From contig JAUUZT010000065.1 of NCBI GenBank assembly GCA_030589825.1, positions 1 through 5,515 on the forward strand: a stretch of DNA of 5,515 nucleotides. Direction: 5' to 3'. This DNA is from Dehalococcoidia bacterium (GTDB lineage Bacteria > Chloroflexota > Dehalococcoidia > GIF9 > AB-539-J10). Every line of letters starts with the position of its first letter. The first letter of the stretch is position 1. Made by a program: the position numbers and the translations under genes. Under the pieces are notes generated by a model. That model had not been told where the DNA came from and ran no database searches. It worked only from the letters and a program-made list of their open reading frames with translations. This document shows positions 1 through 5,515 of the stretch, piece after piece.

Positions 1-377
1 AAGCTTTGGAACAAGATAGAGAGGTATTTGCCATTCCAGGCAGTATCCTTTCAACTGTCAGCAAGGGGACTAACAAGTTAATTCAACAGGGAGCTAAACT
101 AGTCTGCGATTTCAACGACATCCTGGAGGAATTAAATCTTGCTACAATAACTCCGCAACAACTCAATATCAAGGAATTTATAGCATCCAATGAAAGTGAA
201 AATAAAATACTGAAACAGCTTGGCGCTGAGCCAATACATATAGATGAAATATGCCGTCTAAGTGGTCTCAATATGTCAGAAGTGGGGAGCACATTGGCCA
301 TACTGGAATTGAAAGGAGTAACCAGACAAATAGGAAATATGAATTACACACTGGTACAAGAAATGAGGAATTTTTAA
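1..377 (+). CDS. dprA: DprA/Smf DNA-processing protein, C-terminal part (5' end outside window)
   Basis: This is the last ~124 codons of a DprA (Smf) protein. The reading frame is already open at base 3, so the TTG at 6 is an internal Leu codon and not a start. DprA is a cytoplasmic single-stranded-DNA-binding protein that protects incoming strands and loads RecA during transformation; it is also found in non-competent bacteria. Taking the codon at 6-8 as residue 1, the segment REVFAIPGS (residues 5-13) followed by GTNKLIQQGAKLV (21-33) is the family hallmark closing the Rossmann-like domain. After a polar linker, residues ~66-117 form a winged helix of the DprA_WH type, with helices around ILKQLG, HIDEICRLSGL and SEVGSTLAILELKG and a terminal wing around RQIGNMNYTLV. 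The gene ends 3 bp before topA, and the topA ribosome-binding site lies inside its last codons, so the two are very probably cotranscribed. The identification is firm; the N-terminal half cannot be judged. Confidence 0.95.
   Translation, partial: ALEQDREVFAIPGSILSTVSKGTNKLIQQGAKLVCDFNDILEELNLATITPQQLNIKEFIASNESENKILKQLGAEPIHIDEICRLSGLNMSEVGSTLAILELKGVTRQIGNMNYTLVQEMRNF
365..369 (+). promoter_or_regulatory. Ribosome-binding site of topA inside the dprA 3' end
   Basis: GAGGA lies 11 nt before the topA ATG at 381 and overlaps the last codons of dprA. The spacing is slightly long, but no better Shine-Dalgarno sequence is present. Its position implies that topA translation initiates on the dprA transcript. 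Confidence 0.55.
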
Positions 378-380
378 TTT

Positions 381-2525
381 ATGGTAAATAAACTTGTTAT
401 TGTTGAATCTCCAGCCAAGGCTCGAACATTAAACAGGATACTGGGGCGCAGTTACAGCGTCAAAGCTTCTCTGGGACATGTACGTGACTTGCCTAAATCA
501 ACATTGGGAGTAGATGTAGATGATAATTTCACGCCGAAGTATGTAATACCAACTCAAAAGAAGAAAATCGTCAAAGAATTAAAAGAAGCGATGGGAAAAG
601 CCACAACTATTTACCTGGCTACTGACCCTGATCGTGAGGGAGAGGCTATTTCCTGGCACTTGATACAAGCTGCGAATCCAGGTACAGACAAGAAAACACT
701 ACACAGAGTTGTTTTTCACGAGATAACCAGGGAGGCAGTGGAAGAGGCCTTTAAGCATCCTGGCTCCATAGATGAGCATATGGTCAGCGCACAACAAACA
801 AGACGAATACTGGACAGACTAGTTGGCTATAAATTAAGCCCTCTTCTCTGGAAAAAAGTGCAGAGAGGTCTCTCTGCCGGTAGAGTCCAATCGGTTGCTG
901 TCAGAATTGTTGTGGACCGAGAACAGGAAATTCAGGCCTTCAATCCTGAAGAGTACTGGATAATAGAAGTAGAACTGGCTCCAACCAAAGAAAAAACTAG
1001 TACATTCAGAGCCAAAGTAACAGGTACCGGTAACAGGGCTAAATTTGTTATCAATAATGAGCAGAAAGCGGCCGAAGTTACTGCTGACCTGAAACAGGCT
1101 CGGTATTCTGTCCTGTCCGTAATAGCAAAACAATCATCTCGTAATCCTGCTCCACCATTTATAACCAGCACCATGCAACAGGAAGCATCAAGAAAACTGC
1201 ATTTCACTGCCAAGCGCACAATGGCTATTTCACAGCAACTTTACGAAGGACTCTCAATAGGTGAAGAGGGCTCAATAGGACTGATAACCTATATGCGTAC
1301 AGATTCTACTAACATAGCAGCAACAGCCATGACAGAGGTAAGAAGTTACATCAAGGAGAAGTACGGAAAGGAATTTCTGCCACAAAAAGCGCGACATTTT
1401 GGAAAGAAAACAAAATGGGCACAGGAAGCCCATGAGGCAATCAGGCCTACCAGTATATACCGCGAGCCAGAACAGCTTAAACCTTTTCTAAAACCTGAAC
1501 AGCTTAGACTCTATGAGCTCATCTGGAAACGCTGTGTCGCCAGCCAGATGTCAGCCGCCATATATGACAACACGACCATAGACATAACAGCAGAAGTAAA
1601 AGCGAAAAAACCATATAAACTCATTGCAACCAGCTCTAATCTCAGTTTCCCGGGTTTTATAAAAGTCTATAGAGAAGGAAGTGATGAAGAGGAAAAGGAA
1701 GAGGATAAAATTACCCGCTTGCCTGCATTACAGGACGGCGATAAGCTGGATTACAAGAACCTCTTCTCTTCACAGCAATTTACTAAACCGCCGGTACGTT
1801 ACACTGAGGCGACATTGATAAAAGCACTGGAGCAGAAAGGAATCGGACGTCCCAGTACATACGCACCAATTTTATCTGTTATCCAAGATAGAGACTACGT
1901 ATATAAAAAAGAAGGCAAATTTCATCCCGATGAATTAGGAACAGTGGTTACCAAGATACTGGTTGAACATTTTCCTCAAATAGTAGATGCTGATTTTACC
2001 GCCAAGATGGAGCAGAACCTGGATGAGATAGCTCAGGGGAAATGTTCTGAGTCCTCCATCCTGACTGCTTTCTATTCCCCCTTTGAAGAGCTATTACAAA
2101 AAGCCTACACGGATATAGTTAAAATAGACATGACTAAAACTAGTGATGAAATTTGTCCCGAGTGCGGCGAACCTATGCTGATAAAGGTAGGCCGTTTTGG
2201 AAAGTTTCTGGCATGCCCTAATTATCCCAAATGTAAGATAACAAAACCTTACTTTGTGAGAACTGGAATCAACTGCCCTGAGGATGGTTGCGATGGAGAG
2301 TTAGTAGAGAGAGTTAACAAAAAGAAACAAGTATTTTATGGTTGCAGTAATTATCCGAAATGTCATTTTGCCACCAGCTATAAGCCTTTGCCAACTCCCT
2401 GCCCTGAATGTGGAAAACTGCTTCTGCAGGATAAAAAGGGACAGGTAAAATGTTACAGCTGTACATTCAAAACAACGACAGACAAGCTGGAACAAATAAA
2501 CGAGGAAAGCAAGCCAACCGAATGA
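381..2525 (+). CDS. topA: DNA topoisomerase I (type IA), omega protein
   Basis: This is a complete 714-residue type IA topoisomerase, which relaxes negatively supercoiled DNA by Mg-dependent single-strand passage through a 5'-phosphotyrosine intermediate. The N-terminal Toprim domain opens with KLVIVESPAKA, giving catalytic Glu9, and carries DPDREGE with acidic residues D82, D84 and E86. The nicking tyrosine is Y304 in LITYMRTDST, followed by R306; these match E. coli E9, D111/D113/E115, Y319 and R321. Other family blocks are SAGRVQSVAVR (165-175), the HEAIRPT segment (351-357) and EQKGIGRPSTYAPI (484-497). The tail (~590-694) holds three four-cysteine zinc ribbons: C592/C595/C612/C618, C632/C637/C655/C661 and C674/C677/C691/C694. 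All are intact. The ATG at 381 is chosen because the Toprim strand begins directly after it. The gene follows dprA by 3 bp, a common pairing in Gram-positive-type genomes. Nothing is missing or frameshifted. Confidence 0.98.
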   Translation: MVNKLVIVESPAKARTLNRILGRSYSVKASLGHVRDLPKSTLGVDVDDNFTPKYVIPTQKKKIVKELKEAMGKATTIYLATDPDREGEAISWHLIQAANPGTDKKTLHRVVFHEITREAVEEAFKHPGSIDEHMVSAQQTRRILDRLVGYKLSPLLWKKVQRGLSAGRVQSVAVRIVVDREQEIQAFNPEEYWIIEVELAPTKEKTSTFRAKVTGTGNRAKFVINNEQKAAEVTADLKQARYSVLSVIAKQSSRNPAPPFITSTMQQEASRKLHFTAKRTMAISQQLYEGLSIGEEGSIGLITYMRTDSTNIAATAMTEVRSYIKEKYGKEFLPQKARHFGKKTKWAQEAHEAIRPTSIYREPEQLKPFLKPEQLRLYELIWKRCVASQMSAAIYDNTTIDITAEVKAKKPYKLIATSSNLSFPGFIKVYREGSDEEEKEEDKITRLPALQDGDKLDYKNLFSSQQFTKPPVRYTEATLIKALEQKGIGRPSTYAPILSVIQDRDYVYKKEGKFHPDELGTVVTKILVEHFPQIVDADFTAKMEQNLDEIAQGKCSESSILTAFYSPFEELLQKAYTDIVKIDMTKTSDEICPECGEPMLIKVGRFGKFLACPNYPKCKITKPYFVRTGINCPEDGCDGELVERVNKKKQVFYGCSNYPKCHFATSYKPLPTPCPECGKLLLQDKKGQVKCYSCTFKTTTDKLEQINEESKPTE

Positions 2526-2562
2526 GGTGCCTCTCTGCTCTAGTATTAAAACGTGCAACTGA

Positions 2563-2571
2563 AAGAAGGTG
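2563..2571 (+). promoter_or_regulatory. Ribosome-binding site deciding the M24 peptidase start
   Basis: AAGAAGGTG matches the ideal AAGGAGGTG at 8 of 9 bases and sits just ahead of the ATG at 2574, with 4 nt between the GG core and the ATG. An in-frame GTG at 2553 has no comparable sequence before it, so the ATG is preferred. Confidence 0.65.
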
Positions 2572-2573
2572 CC

Positions 2574-3653
2574 ATGGACAACAGTAGGCTACAAGGTATA
2601 CGCACCCTTATTTCAGCGGAGGGCATTGATTCCTTACTGGTATCAGAACAGGAAAACCGCCGCTACCTGTCTGGTTTTAGGGGCTCTTCGGGATGGCTAT
2701 TCATATCTCAAAAGCAGGCTCTATTAACCACTGATTTTCGCTATACCGAACAAGCAAGACAGGAAAGCCAAGGTTTTGAGATAATGCAAACAAATGGAGA
2801 AACAGCCATTTGGTTTACGAAACTGATACAAACACATGGCTGGCATAAACTGGGATTTGAGGCTCAATATATACCATTCGCCACTTACCAGCAGCTTAGC
2901 AAGATAATAGAGGCTGAACACCTTGATTTAGAACTCATTCCCTGCTATAGAATGGTTGAAAAGCTTCGCTGCATAAAAGACGCGACAGAATTGAACATAA
3001 TCACAAAAGCGGTTCAGCTTACGGACGCTGCTTTTACTAAATTCCTTTCTACTATCCGTCCAGGGATAACTGAAAAGGAAATTGCATGGGAGGTCGAGGG
3101 TTTTCTTCGTAAAAACGGGGCTGAGGCAACAGCCTTTGACATTATAGTTGCTACAGGCCCTAACACAGCCCTACCTCATGCCATACCAGGCGAAAGACGC
3201 CTCCAACAGGGAGAACCAATCCTGATAGATATGGGAGCCAAAATAGATGGTTATTGCAGCGATTTCACCAGAACTGTATGCATAGGTAAGGCTGATAAAA
3301 CGTTACAAGAGATATACAGTATAGTATTAGAAGCACAACAGGCCGCTATAGAGGGGATTAAATCAGGCATGAACGGTGCTGAGGCTGATACACTGGCTAG
3401 AAATATTATTGAAGCGGCCGGATACGGCAACAATTTTGGACATGGCCTGGGACACGGCATAGGGCTGGCAATACATGAAGCGCCTTTTCTATCACGACTT
3501 TCCAGTGATATACTTAGTGACAGCATGGTATTCTCCATAGAACCTGGAATTTACATTCAGGGCTATGGAGGTGTTAGAATTGAGGATACGGTAAGGCTGG
3601 AGAATGGTTCTGTAAAGATACTTACCAAATCAGCAAAAAGCCTATCATTCTAA
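2574..3653 (+). CDS. M24-family metallopeptidase, Xaa-Pro aminopeptidase/dipeptidase-like (YqhT type)
   Basis: This is a complete protein of 359 residues from the ATG at 2574, a normal length for the short bacterial aminopeptidase P / prolidase group. Residues ~1-125 form the creatinase-like N-terminal domain (NRRYLSGFRGSSGW). Residues ~130-355 are the pita-bread catalytic domain. All five dinuclear-metal ligands are visible: D219 in LIDMGA, D230 in CSDFTR, H294 in GLGHGIG, E323 in SIEPGIY and E337 in RIEDT. Their spacing equals that of Pyrococcus furiosus prolidase (D209/D220/H284/E313/E327). The accessory histidines H202 (LPHAIPG) and H301 (IHEAP) are also present. It should remove an N-terminal residue preceding proline or split Xaa-Pro dipeptides in the cytoplasm; there is no signal peptide. 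Which of these it prefers cannot be read from the sequence. Its place just upstream of efp resembles the yqhT-efp arrangement of Bacillus. It lies 48 bp after topA and may be cotranscribed with it. Confidence 0.93.
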   Translation: MDNSRLQGIRTLISAEGIDSLLVSEQENRRYLSGFRGSSGWLFISQKQALLTTDFRYTEQARQESQGFEIMQTNGETAIWFTKLIQTHGWHKLGFEAQYIPFATYQQLSKIIEAEHLDLELIPCYRMVEKLRCIKDATELNIITKAVQLTDAAFTKFLSTIRPGITEKEIAWEVEGFLRKNGAEATAFDIIVATGPNTALPHAIPGERRLQQGEPILIDMGAKIDGYCSDFTRTVCIGKADKTLQEIYSIVLEAQQAAIEGIKSGMNGAEADTLARNIIEAAGYGNNFGHGLGHGIGLAIHEAPFLSRLSSDILSDSMVFSIEPGIYIQGYGGVRIEDTVRLENGSVKILTKSAKSLSF

Positions 3654-3663
3654 GGATATAACA

Positions 3664-3686
3664 AAAAGGTAAATTAAGAACCTTTT
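3664..3686. repeat. Short inverted repeat between the M24 peptidase gene and efp
   Basis: AAAAGGT (3664-3670) and ACCTTTT (3680-3686) are exact reverse complements separated by a 9-nt AT-rich loop. In RNA this gives a 7-bp stem with only two G-C pairs, 10 nt after the peptidase stop codon and 46 nt before the efp ATG. The U run lies within the 3' arm instead of after it. It could be a weak terminator or a processing/attenuation hairpin, but a chance repeat in AT-rich DNA is also possible. Confidence 0.3.
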
Positions 3687-3718
3687 GCCATCCATAAATG
3701 ACTTTACCAATAATAAAC

Positions 3719-3726
3719 AAAGGGAG
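3719..3726 (+). promoter_or_regulatory. Ribosome-binding site of efp
   Basis: AAAGGGAG lies 6 nt before the ATG at 3733, which is ideal spacing. It fixes that ATG as the efp start over the in-frame TTG at 3685, which would add 16 residues unlike any EF-P N-terminus I know. Confidence 0.8.
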
Positions 3727-3732
3727 AACTCA

Positions 3733-4293
3733 ATGATTAGTGCAGGTGAATTAAAAAAGGGAATCGCCATTGAATTGGATGGAAATATATACCAGATTAC
3801 AGAATATCAGCACATCAAGGTGGGAAGAGGGTCAGCCCAGGTCAGGCTGAAGCTTCGTGATATTAAAAGCAGTAACACTACCGAACGTTCTTTTCAGGCC
3901 AATTACAAATTTACACCAGCTTTCCTGGAAAACCGTTCAGTTCAATATTTATACAATGATGGAGACCTCTACCATTTTATGGACAACGAGAATTACGAAC
4001 AAATAGTACTAACTGTAGAACAACTTGACCAAGCAATTAATTACCTGAAGGAAGGACTGAGCCTTGATTTATTAACCTGCAAGGGTGAGCCAATAAATGT
4101 GGAGCTACCAGTATCAATAGAGCTACAAATCACAGATACGGAGCCTGGCTTCAAGGGCAATACCGCCACTGGGGGAAGTAAGCCAGCTAAACTCGAGACT
4201 GGTCTAACTGTACAGGTACCTCTTTTTATTAACACCGGGGATAAAATTAAAGTTGACACCCGCAGTGGGGAATATCAGGAAAAGGCAAATTGA
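3733..4293 (+). CDS. efp: Translation elongation factor P (Arg32 type)
   Basis: This is a complete 186-residue EF-P, the usual length. EF-P binds the ribosome between the P and E sites and restores peptide-bond formation at consecutive prolines. The start MISAGELKKG is the typical N-terminus (compare MISVNDF in Bacillus). Three beta-barrel domains are expected: a KOW-like domain I (~1-65) and two OB folds (~66-127 and ~128-186). The C-terminal family signature K-x-A-x4-G-x2-V-x-V-P-x2-I-x2-G is exact at residues 150-169. The domain I loop that reaches the peptidyl-transferase centre reads HIKVGRGSAQV, putting Arg at position 32. E. coli has Lys34 at the equivalent place and B. subtilis Lys32. 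Arg32 is known from EarP-rhamnosylated EF-Ps, but no modification gene is visible here, and Val30 replaces the common Pro. The last codons overlap the start of the PHP gene by 4 bp. Function is firm; the activation mode is unknown. Confidence 0.97.
   Translation: MISAGELKKGIAIELDGNIYQITEYQHIKVGRGSAQVRLKLRDIKSSNTTERSFQANYKFTPAFLENRSVQYLYNDGDLYHFMDNENYEQIVLTVEQLDQAINYLKEGLSLDLLTCKGEPINVELPVSIELQITDTEPGFKGNTATGGSKPAKLETGLTVQVPLFINTGDKIKVDTRSGEYQEKAN
4277..4285 (+). promoter_or_regulatory. Ribosome-binding site for the TTG start of the PHP gene
   Basis: AGGAAAAGG, inside the last codons of efp, offers two purine-rich cores: AGGA 9 nt and AAAGG 4 nt before the TTG at 4290. It supports initiation at that TTG. 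The next in-frame ATG (4359) would remove the essential HxH motif. Confidence 0.6.
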
Positions 4294-4931
4294 TTAAAGC
4301 TGACCTTCACATCCACAGCTGTTATTCGCCGGATAGTTGCACTCCTCTGGAAGTTATAATGGAGCATTGCCTCAAGATTGGAATAAATTGTATCGCTCTG
4401 GCAGACCACAACAGCATTGAAGGAGCTTTGAAGCTACAAGAAATGGCTCCTTTCACTGTAATCGTTGCCGAAGAGATTATGACATCTAGTGGTGAAATTA
4501 TGGGATTATTTCTCAACGAGGAGATTCCAAGAGGATTATCCGTAGAGGAAACTATAGACAGAATTAAAAAACAGGGCGGACTGGTAAATATACCTCACCC
4601 GTTTGGGCGATGGCCACTTGATAATTATAAAAAGTTAACGTCACCTGAAATCATGGAGAAACTTGACCTGATTGAGGTTTTCAATGCACGAACTCCTTTT
4701 CCAAACAGTTCCAGTAAAGCATATGAACTGGCTAAAAAATATGGATTGCCTGGTGGAGCCGGAAGCGATGCCCATACTTCCAGTGAAATCGGTAAGGCCT
4801 ATGTGGAAATGCCTGAATTCAGCGGTCCTGAAGAATTTCTTAGCAGCCTGGCACAGGGGAAAATTATCGGTCACAGGTCCAGCCCGCTGATACACCTTGC
4901 CAGTACCTGGGCAAGAATAAAGAAACGCTAA
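4290..4931 (+). CDS. PHP-domain metal-dependent hydrolase (putative phosphoesterase)
   Basis: This is a complete 213-residue PHP-superfamily protein. It starts at TTG and shares 4 bp (TTGA) with the efp stop codon, which suggests translational coupling. Metal-binding motifs appear in family order: H7-x-H9 in ADLHIHS, D39-H40 in LADHNS, E62 in VAEEIMT, H103 in NIPHPFG, N132 in EVFNAR (where many members have EVYN), and D160-x-H162 in GSDAH. These would hold a cluster of up to three metal ions for phosphoester hydrolysis. Residues ~152-190, around the GSDAH block, resemble the PHP-associated C-terminal region of stand-alone PHP proteins. It is shorter than RNase AM (YciV/TrpH, near 290 residues) and lacks room for that enzyme's inserted domain. 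It also lacks the polymerase or histidinol-phosphatase context. No signal peptide or membrane segment is seen, so it is probably cytoplasmic. The fold is confident; the substrate (nucleotide, RNA end or sugar phosphate) is not determinable. Confidence 0.88.
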   Translation: MIKADLHIHSCYSPDSCTPLEVIMEHCLKIGINCIALADHNSIEGALKLQEMAPFTVIVAEEIMTSSGEIMGLFLNEEIPRGLSVEETIDRIKKQGGLVNIPHPFGRWPLDNYKKLTSPEIMEKLDLIEVFNARTPFPNSSSKAYELAKKYGLPGGAGSDAHTSSEIGKAYVEMPEFSGPEEFLSSLAQGKIIGHRSSPLIHLASTWARIKKR

Positions 4932-4979
4932 AAGCTGCACCATTTACATCACCTTTCTTTGAATAACGAGATAAAAATA

Positions 4980-4985
4980 GGGAGG
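4980..4985 (+). promoter_or_regulatory. Ribosome-binding site of the formyltransferase-like gene
   Basis: GGGAGG lies 8 nt before the ATG at 4994. It is the strongest Shine-Dalgarno sequence in the window and fixes the start of the last gene. The rest of the 62-bp gap after the PHP gene shows no convincing terminator or promoter. Confidence 0.8.
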
Positions 4986-4993
4986 GTAGGCTC

Positions 4994-5515
4994 ATGTTGA
5001 ACCTCGGCTGGTTTTCCTCAGGCAAGGGCGAAGGCTCGCGACGACTATTACAAGCAGTGCAGCAAAGCATTAGCAATGGTGATATCGACGGTAAAATAGG
5101 CTTTGTGTTTTGCAACAGGGAACCTGGAGAATCAGAACAAACTGACCTGTTTTTTAAATTAATACAAAGCTATAAAATACCTCTGGTCCATTTCTCCAGC
5201 AAGAAATTCAAGGAAGGATTACCTGCCAGTATCAATTCCAAACATGAACCTCCTATTAACTCTACCTCTATCAATAATAGCGGTACAAACATCTCAGAGA
5301 AAGAAAATCCATCACAGCAGAGATGGAGAATACTCTATGACAGAGAGATAGATAAAAGAATTAAGGAATTCGCTCCGGACATCTGTGTTATGGCAGGTTA
5401 TATGCTCATCATTGGCGAAGAGCTATGCCAGCATTACACCATAATCAATCTTCATCCAGCACCACCTGGTGGACCAGTGGGTACCTGGAAAGAGGTCATG
5501 TGGAAATTGATAGAG
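4994..5515 (+). CDS. Formyltransferase-fold protein, PurN-like but divergent (3' end outside window)
   Basis: The frame is open from the ATG at 4994 to the last base, giving 174 residues of an incomplete protein. The order of elements follows PurN (phosphoribosylglycinamide formyltransferase). There is an N-terminal strand and glycine loop (LGWFSSGKGEGS, 4-15), then the strand IGFVFCNREPG (35-45) like the V-x-S-N strand of PurN. Next come KIPLVHF (61-67), the strand-turn FAPDICVMAGYMLII (126-140) matching the hydrophobic block ending in GYM, and the catalytic N-x-H as N152 and H154 in INLHPAPPGG. Two features differ. The segment after His is PAPPGGPVGTW, not the usual PSLLP. The substrate-side loop also lacks the clear G-S-N of PurN. 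In addition, residues ~72-110 form a Ser/Asn/Glu-rich, low-complexity stretch longer than PurN has there. The catalytic Asp would lie beyond the window. A 10-formyltetrahydrofolate-dependent reaction is likely; the acceptor may not be GAR, so purN is not assigned. Confidence 0.8.
   Translation, partial: MLNLGWFSSGKGEGSRRLLQAVQQSISNGDIDGKIGFVFCNREPGESEQTDLFFKLIQSYKIPLVHFSSKKFKEGLPASINSKHEPPINSTSINNSGTNISEKENPSQQRWRILYDREIDKRIKEFAPDICVMAGYMLIIGEELCQHYTIINLHPAPPGGPVGTWKEVMWKLIE

Noticed and set aside
6..8. TTG at the left edge as a gene start
   Set aside because: The frame is open upstream and the sequence aligns within the middle of DprA, so this codon is an internal Leu and the gene is cut by the window edge.
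834..1219. Minus-strand open frames opposite topA
   Set aside because: They are shadows of a strongly conserved coding region, with no ribosome-binding site or recognisable protein; the same holds for the other minus-strand frames in the window.
1470..1506. Direct 10-bp repeat GAACAGCTTA inside topA
   Set aside because: It is in frame and encodes two PEQL segments in a region that is variable but present in other TopA proteins; no sign of a functional repeat.
1669..1710. Acidic Asp/Glu-rich run in TopA (residues ~431-443)
   Set aside because: An acidic stretch at this position is common in bacterial TopA, so it is not a novel insertion.
2553..2555. GTG as an upstream start for the M24 peptidase
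   Set aside because: It has no Shine-Dalgarno sequence, whereas the ATG at 2574 has a near-ideal one; the seven extra residues match no family feature.
3685..3714. Sigma-70-like promoter before efp (TTGCCA, 18 bp, AATAAT)
   Set aside because: Each box is 5/6 to consensus, but the expected start point, near 3721, falls within the efp ribosome-binding site and would remove much of it; AT-rich DNA gives such matches by chance.
3685..3732. N-terminal extension of EF-P from the TTG at 3685
   Set aside because: The ATG at 3733 has a well-spaced ribosome-binding site and yields the canonical EF-P N-terminus.
4672..4890. Plus-strand frame overlapping the PHP gene
   Set aside because: It is out of frame within a gene whose catalytic motifs continue across the whole stretch.
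4943..4980. Possible promoter in the gap before the formyltransferase gene (TTTACA, TTGAAT, ATAAAAAT)
   Set aside because: No pair of boxes has acceptable spacing.

Overview
The window is a compact, single-strand run of six bacterial genes, all on the plus strand: the 3' end of dprA, topA, an M24-family (Xaa-Pro) peptidase, efp, a PHP-domain metal-dependent hydrolase, and the 5' part of a formyltransferase-fold gene that runs off the right edge. Almost every base is coding. The gaps are 3, 48, 79 and 62 bp, and efp and the PHP gene overlap by 4 bp. I see no minus-strand gene, RNA gene, mobile element, CRISPR array or prophage signal.

Organism: the DNA leans AT-rich and carries Shine-Dalgarno sequences. 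The dprA-topA pair and the M24 peptidase-efp pair are both common neighbours in Gram-positive-type genomes. The EF-P sequence, with an Arg at the loop tip in the context HIKVGRGSAQV, reads most like EF-Ps I recall from Chloroflexota (Dehalococcoidia-like). That assignment is an inference from memory of family sequences and is moderate at best.

Layout: 1-377 is the DprA C-terminus (end of the Rossmann-like domain plus a winged helix). 381-2525 is a complete type IA topoisomerase with three C-terminal zinc ribbons. 2574-3653 is a complete M24 peptidase with all five metal ligands. 3733-4293 is a complete EF-P. 4290-4931 is a PHP hydrolase starting at TTG and probably translationally coupled to efp. 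4994-5515 is a formyltransferase-like protein with an atypical active-site segment and a polar, low-complexity insert.

How the genes fit together: dprA and topA belong to DNA handling (protection of incoming single strands; relaxation of negative supercoils). The M24 peptidase and EF-P both deal with proline, in peptide turnover and in translation of proline-rich stretches respectively. The PHP and formyltransferase genes have no clear substrate. The set looks like a housekeeping operon or adjacent operons, not a new defence or mobile system. The points most worth following are the Arg32 EF-P with unknown activation, the divergent formyltransferase, and the tight coupling of the PHP gene to efp.
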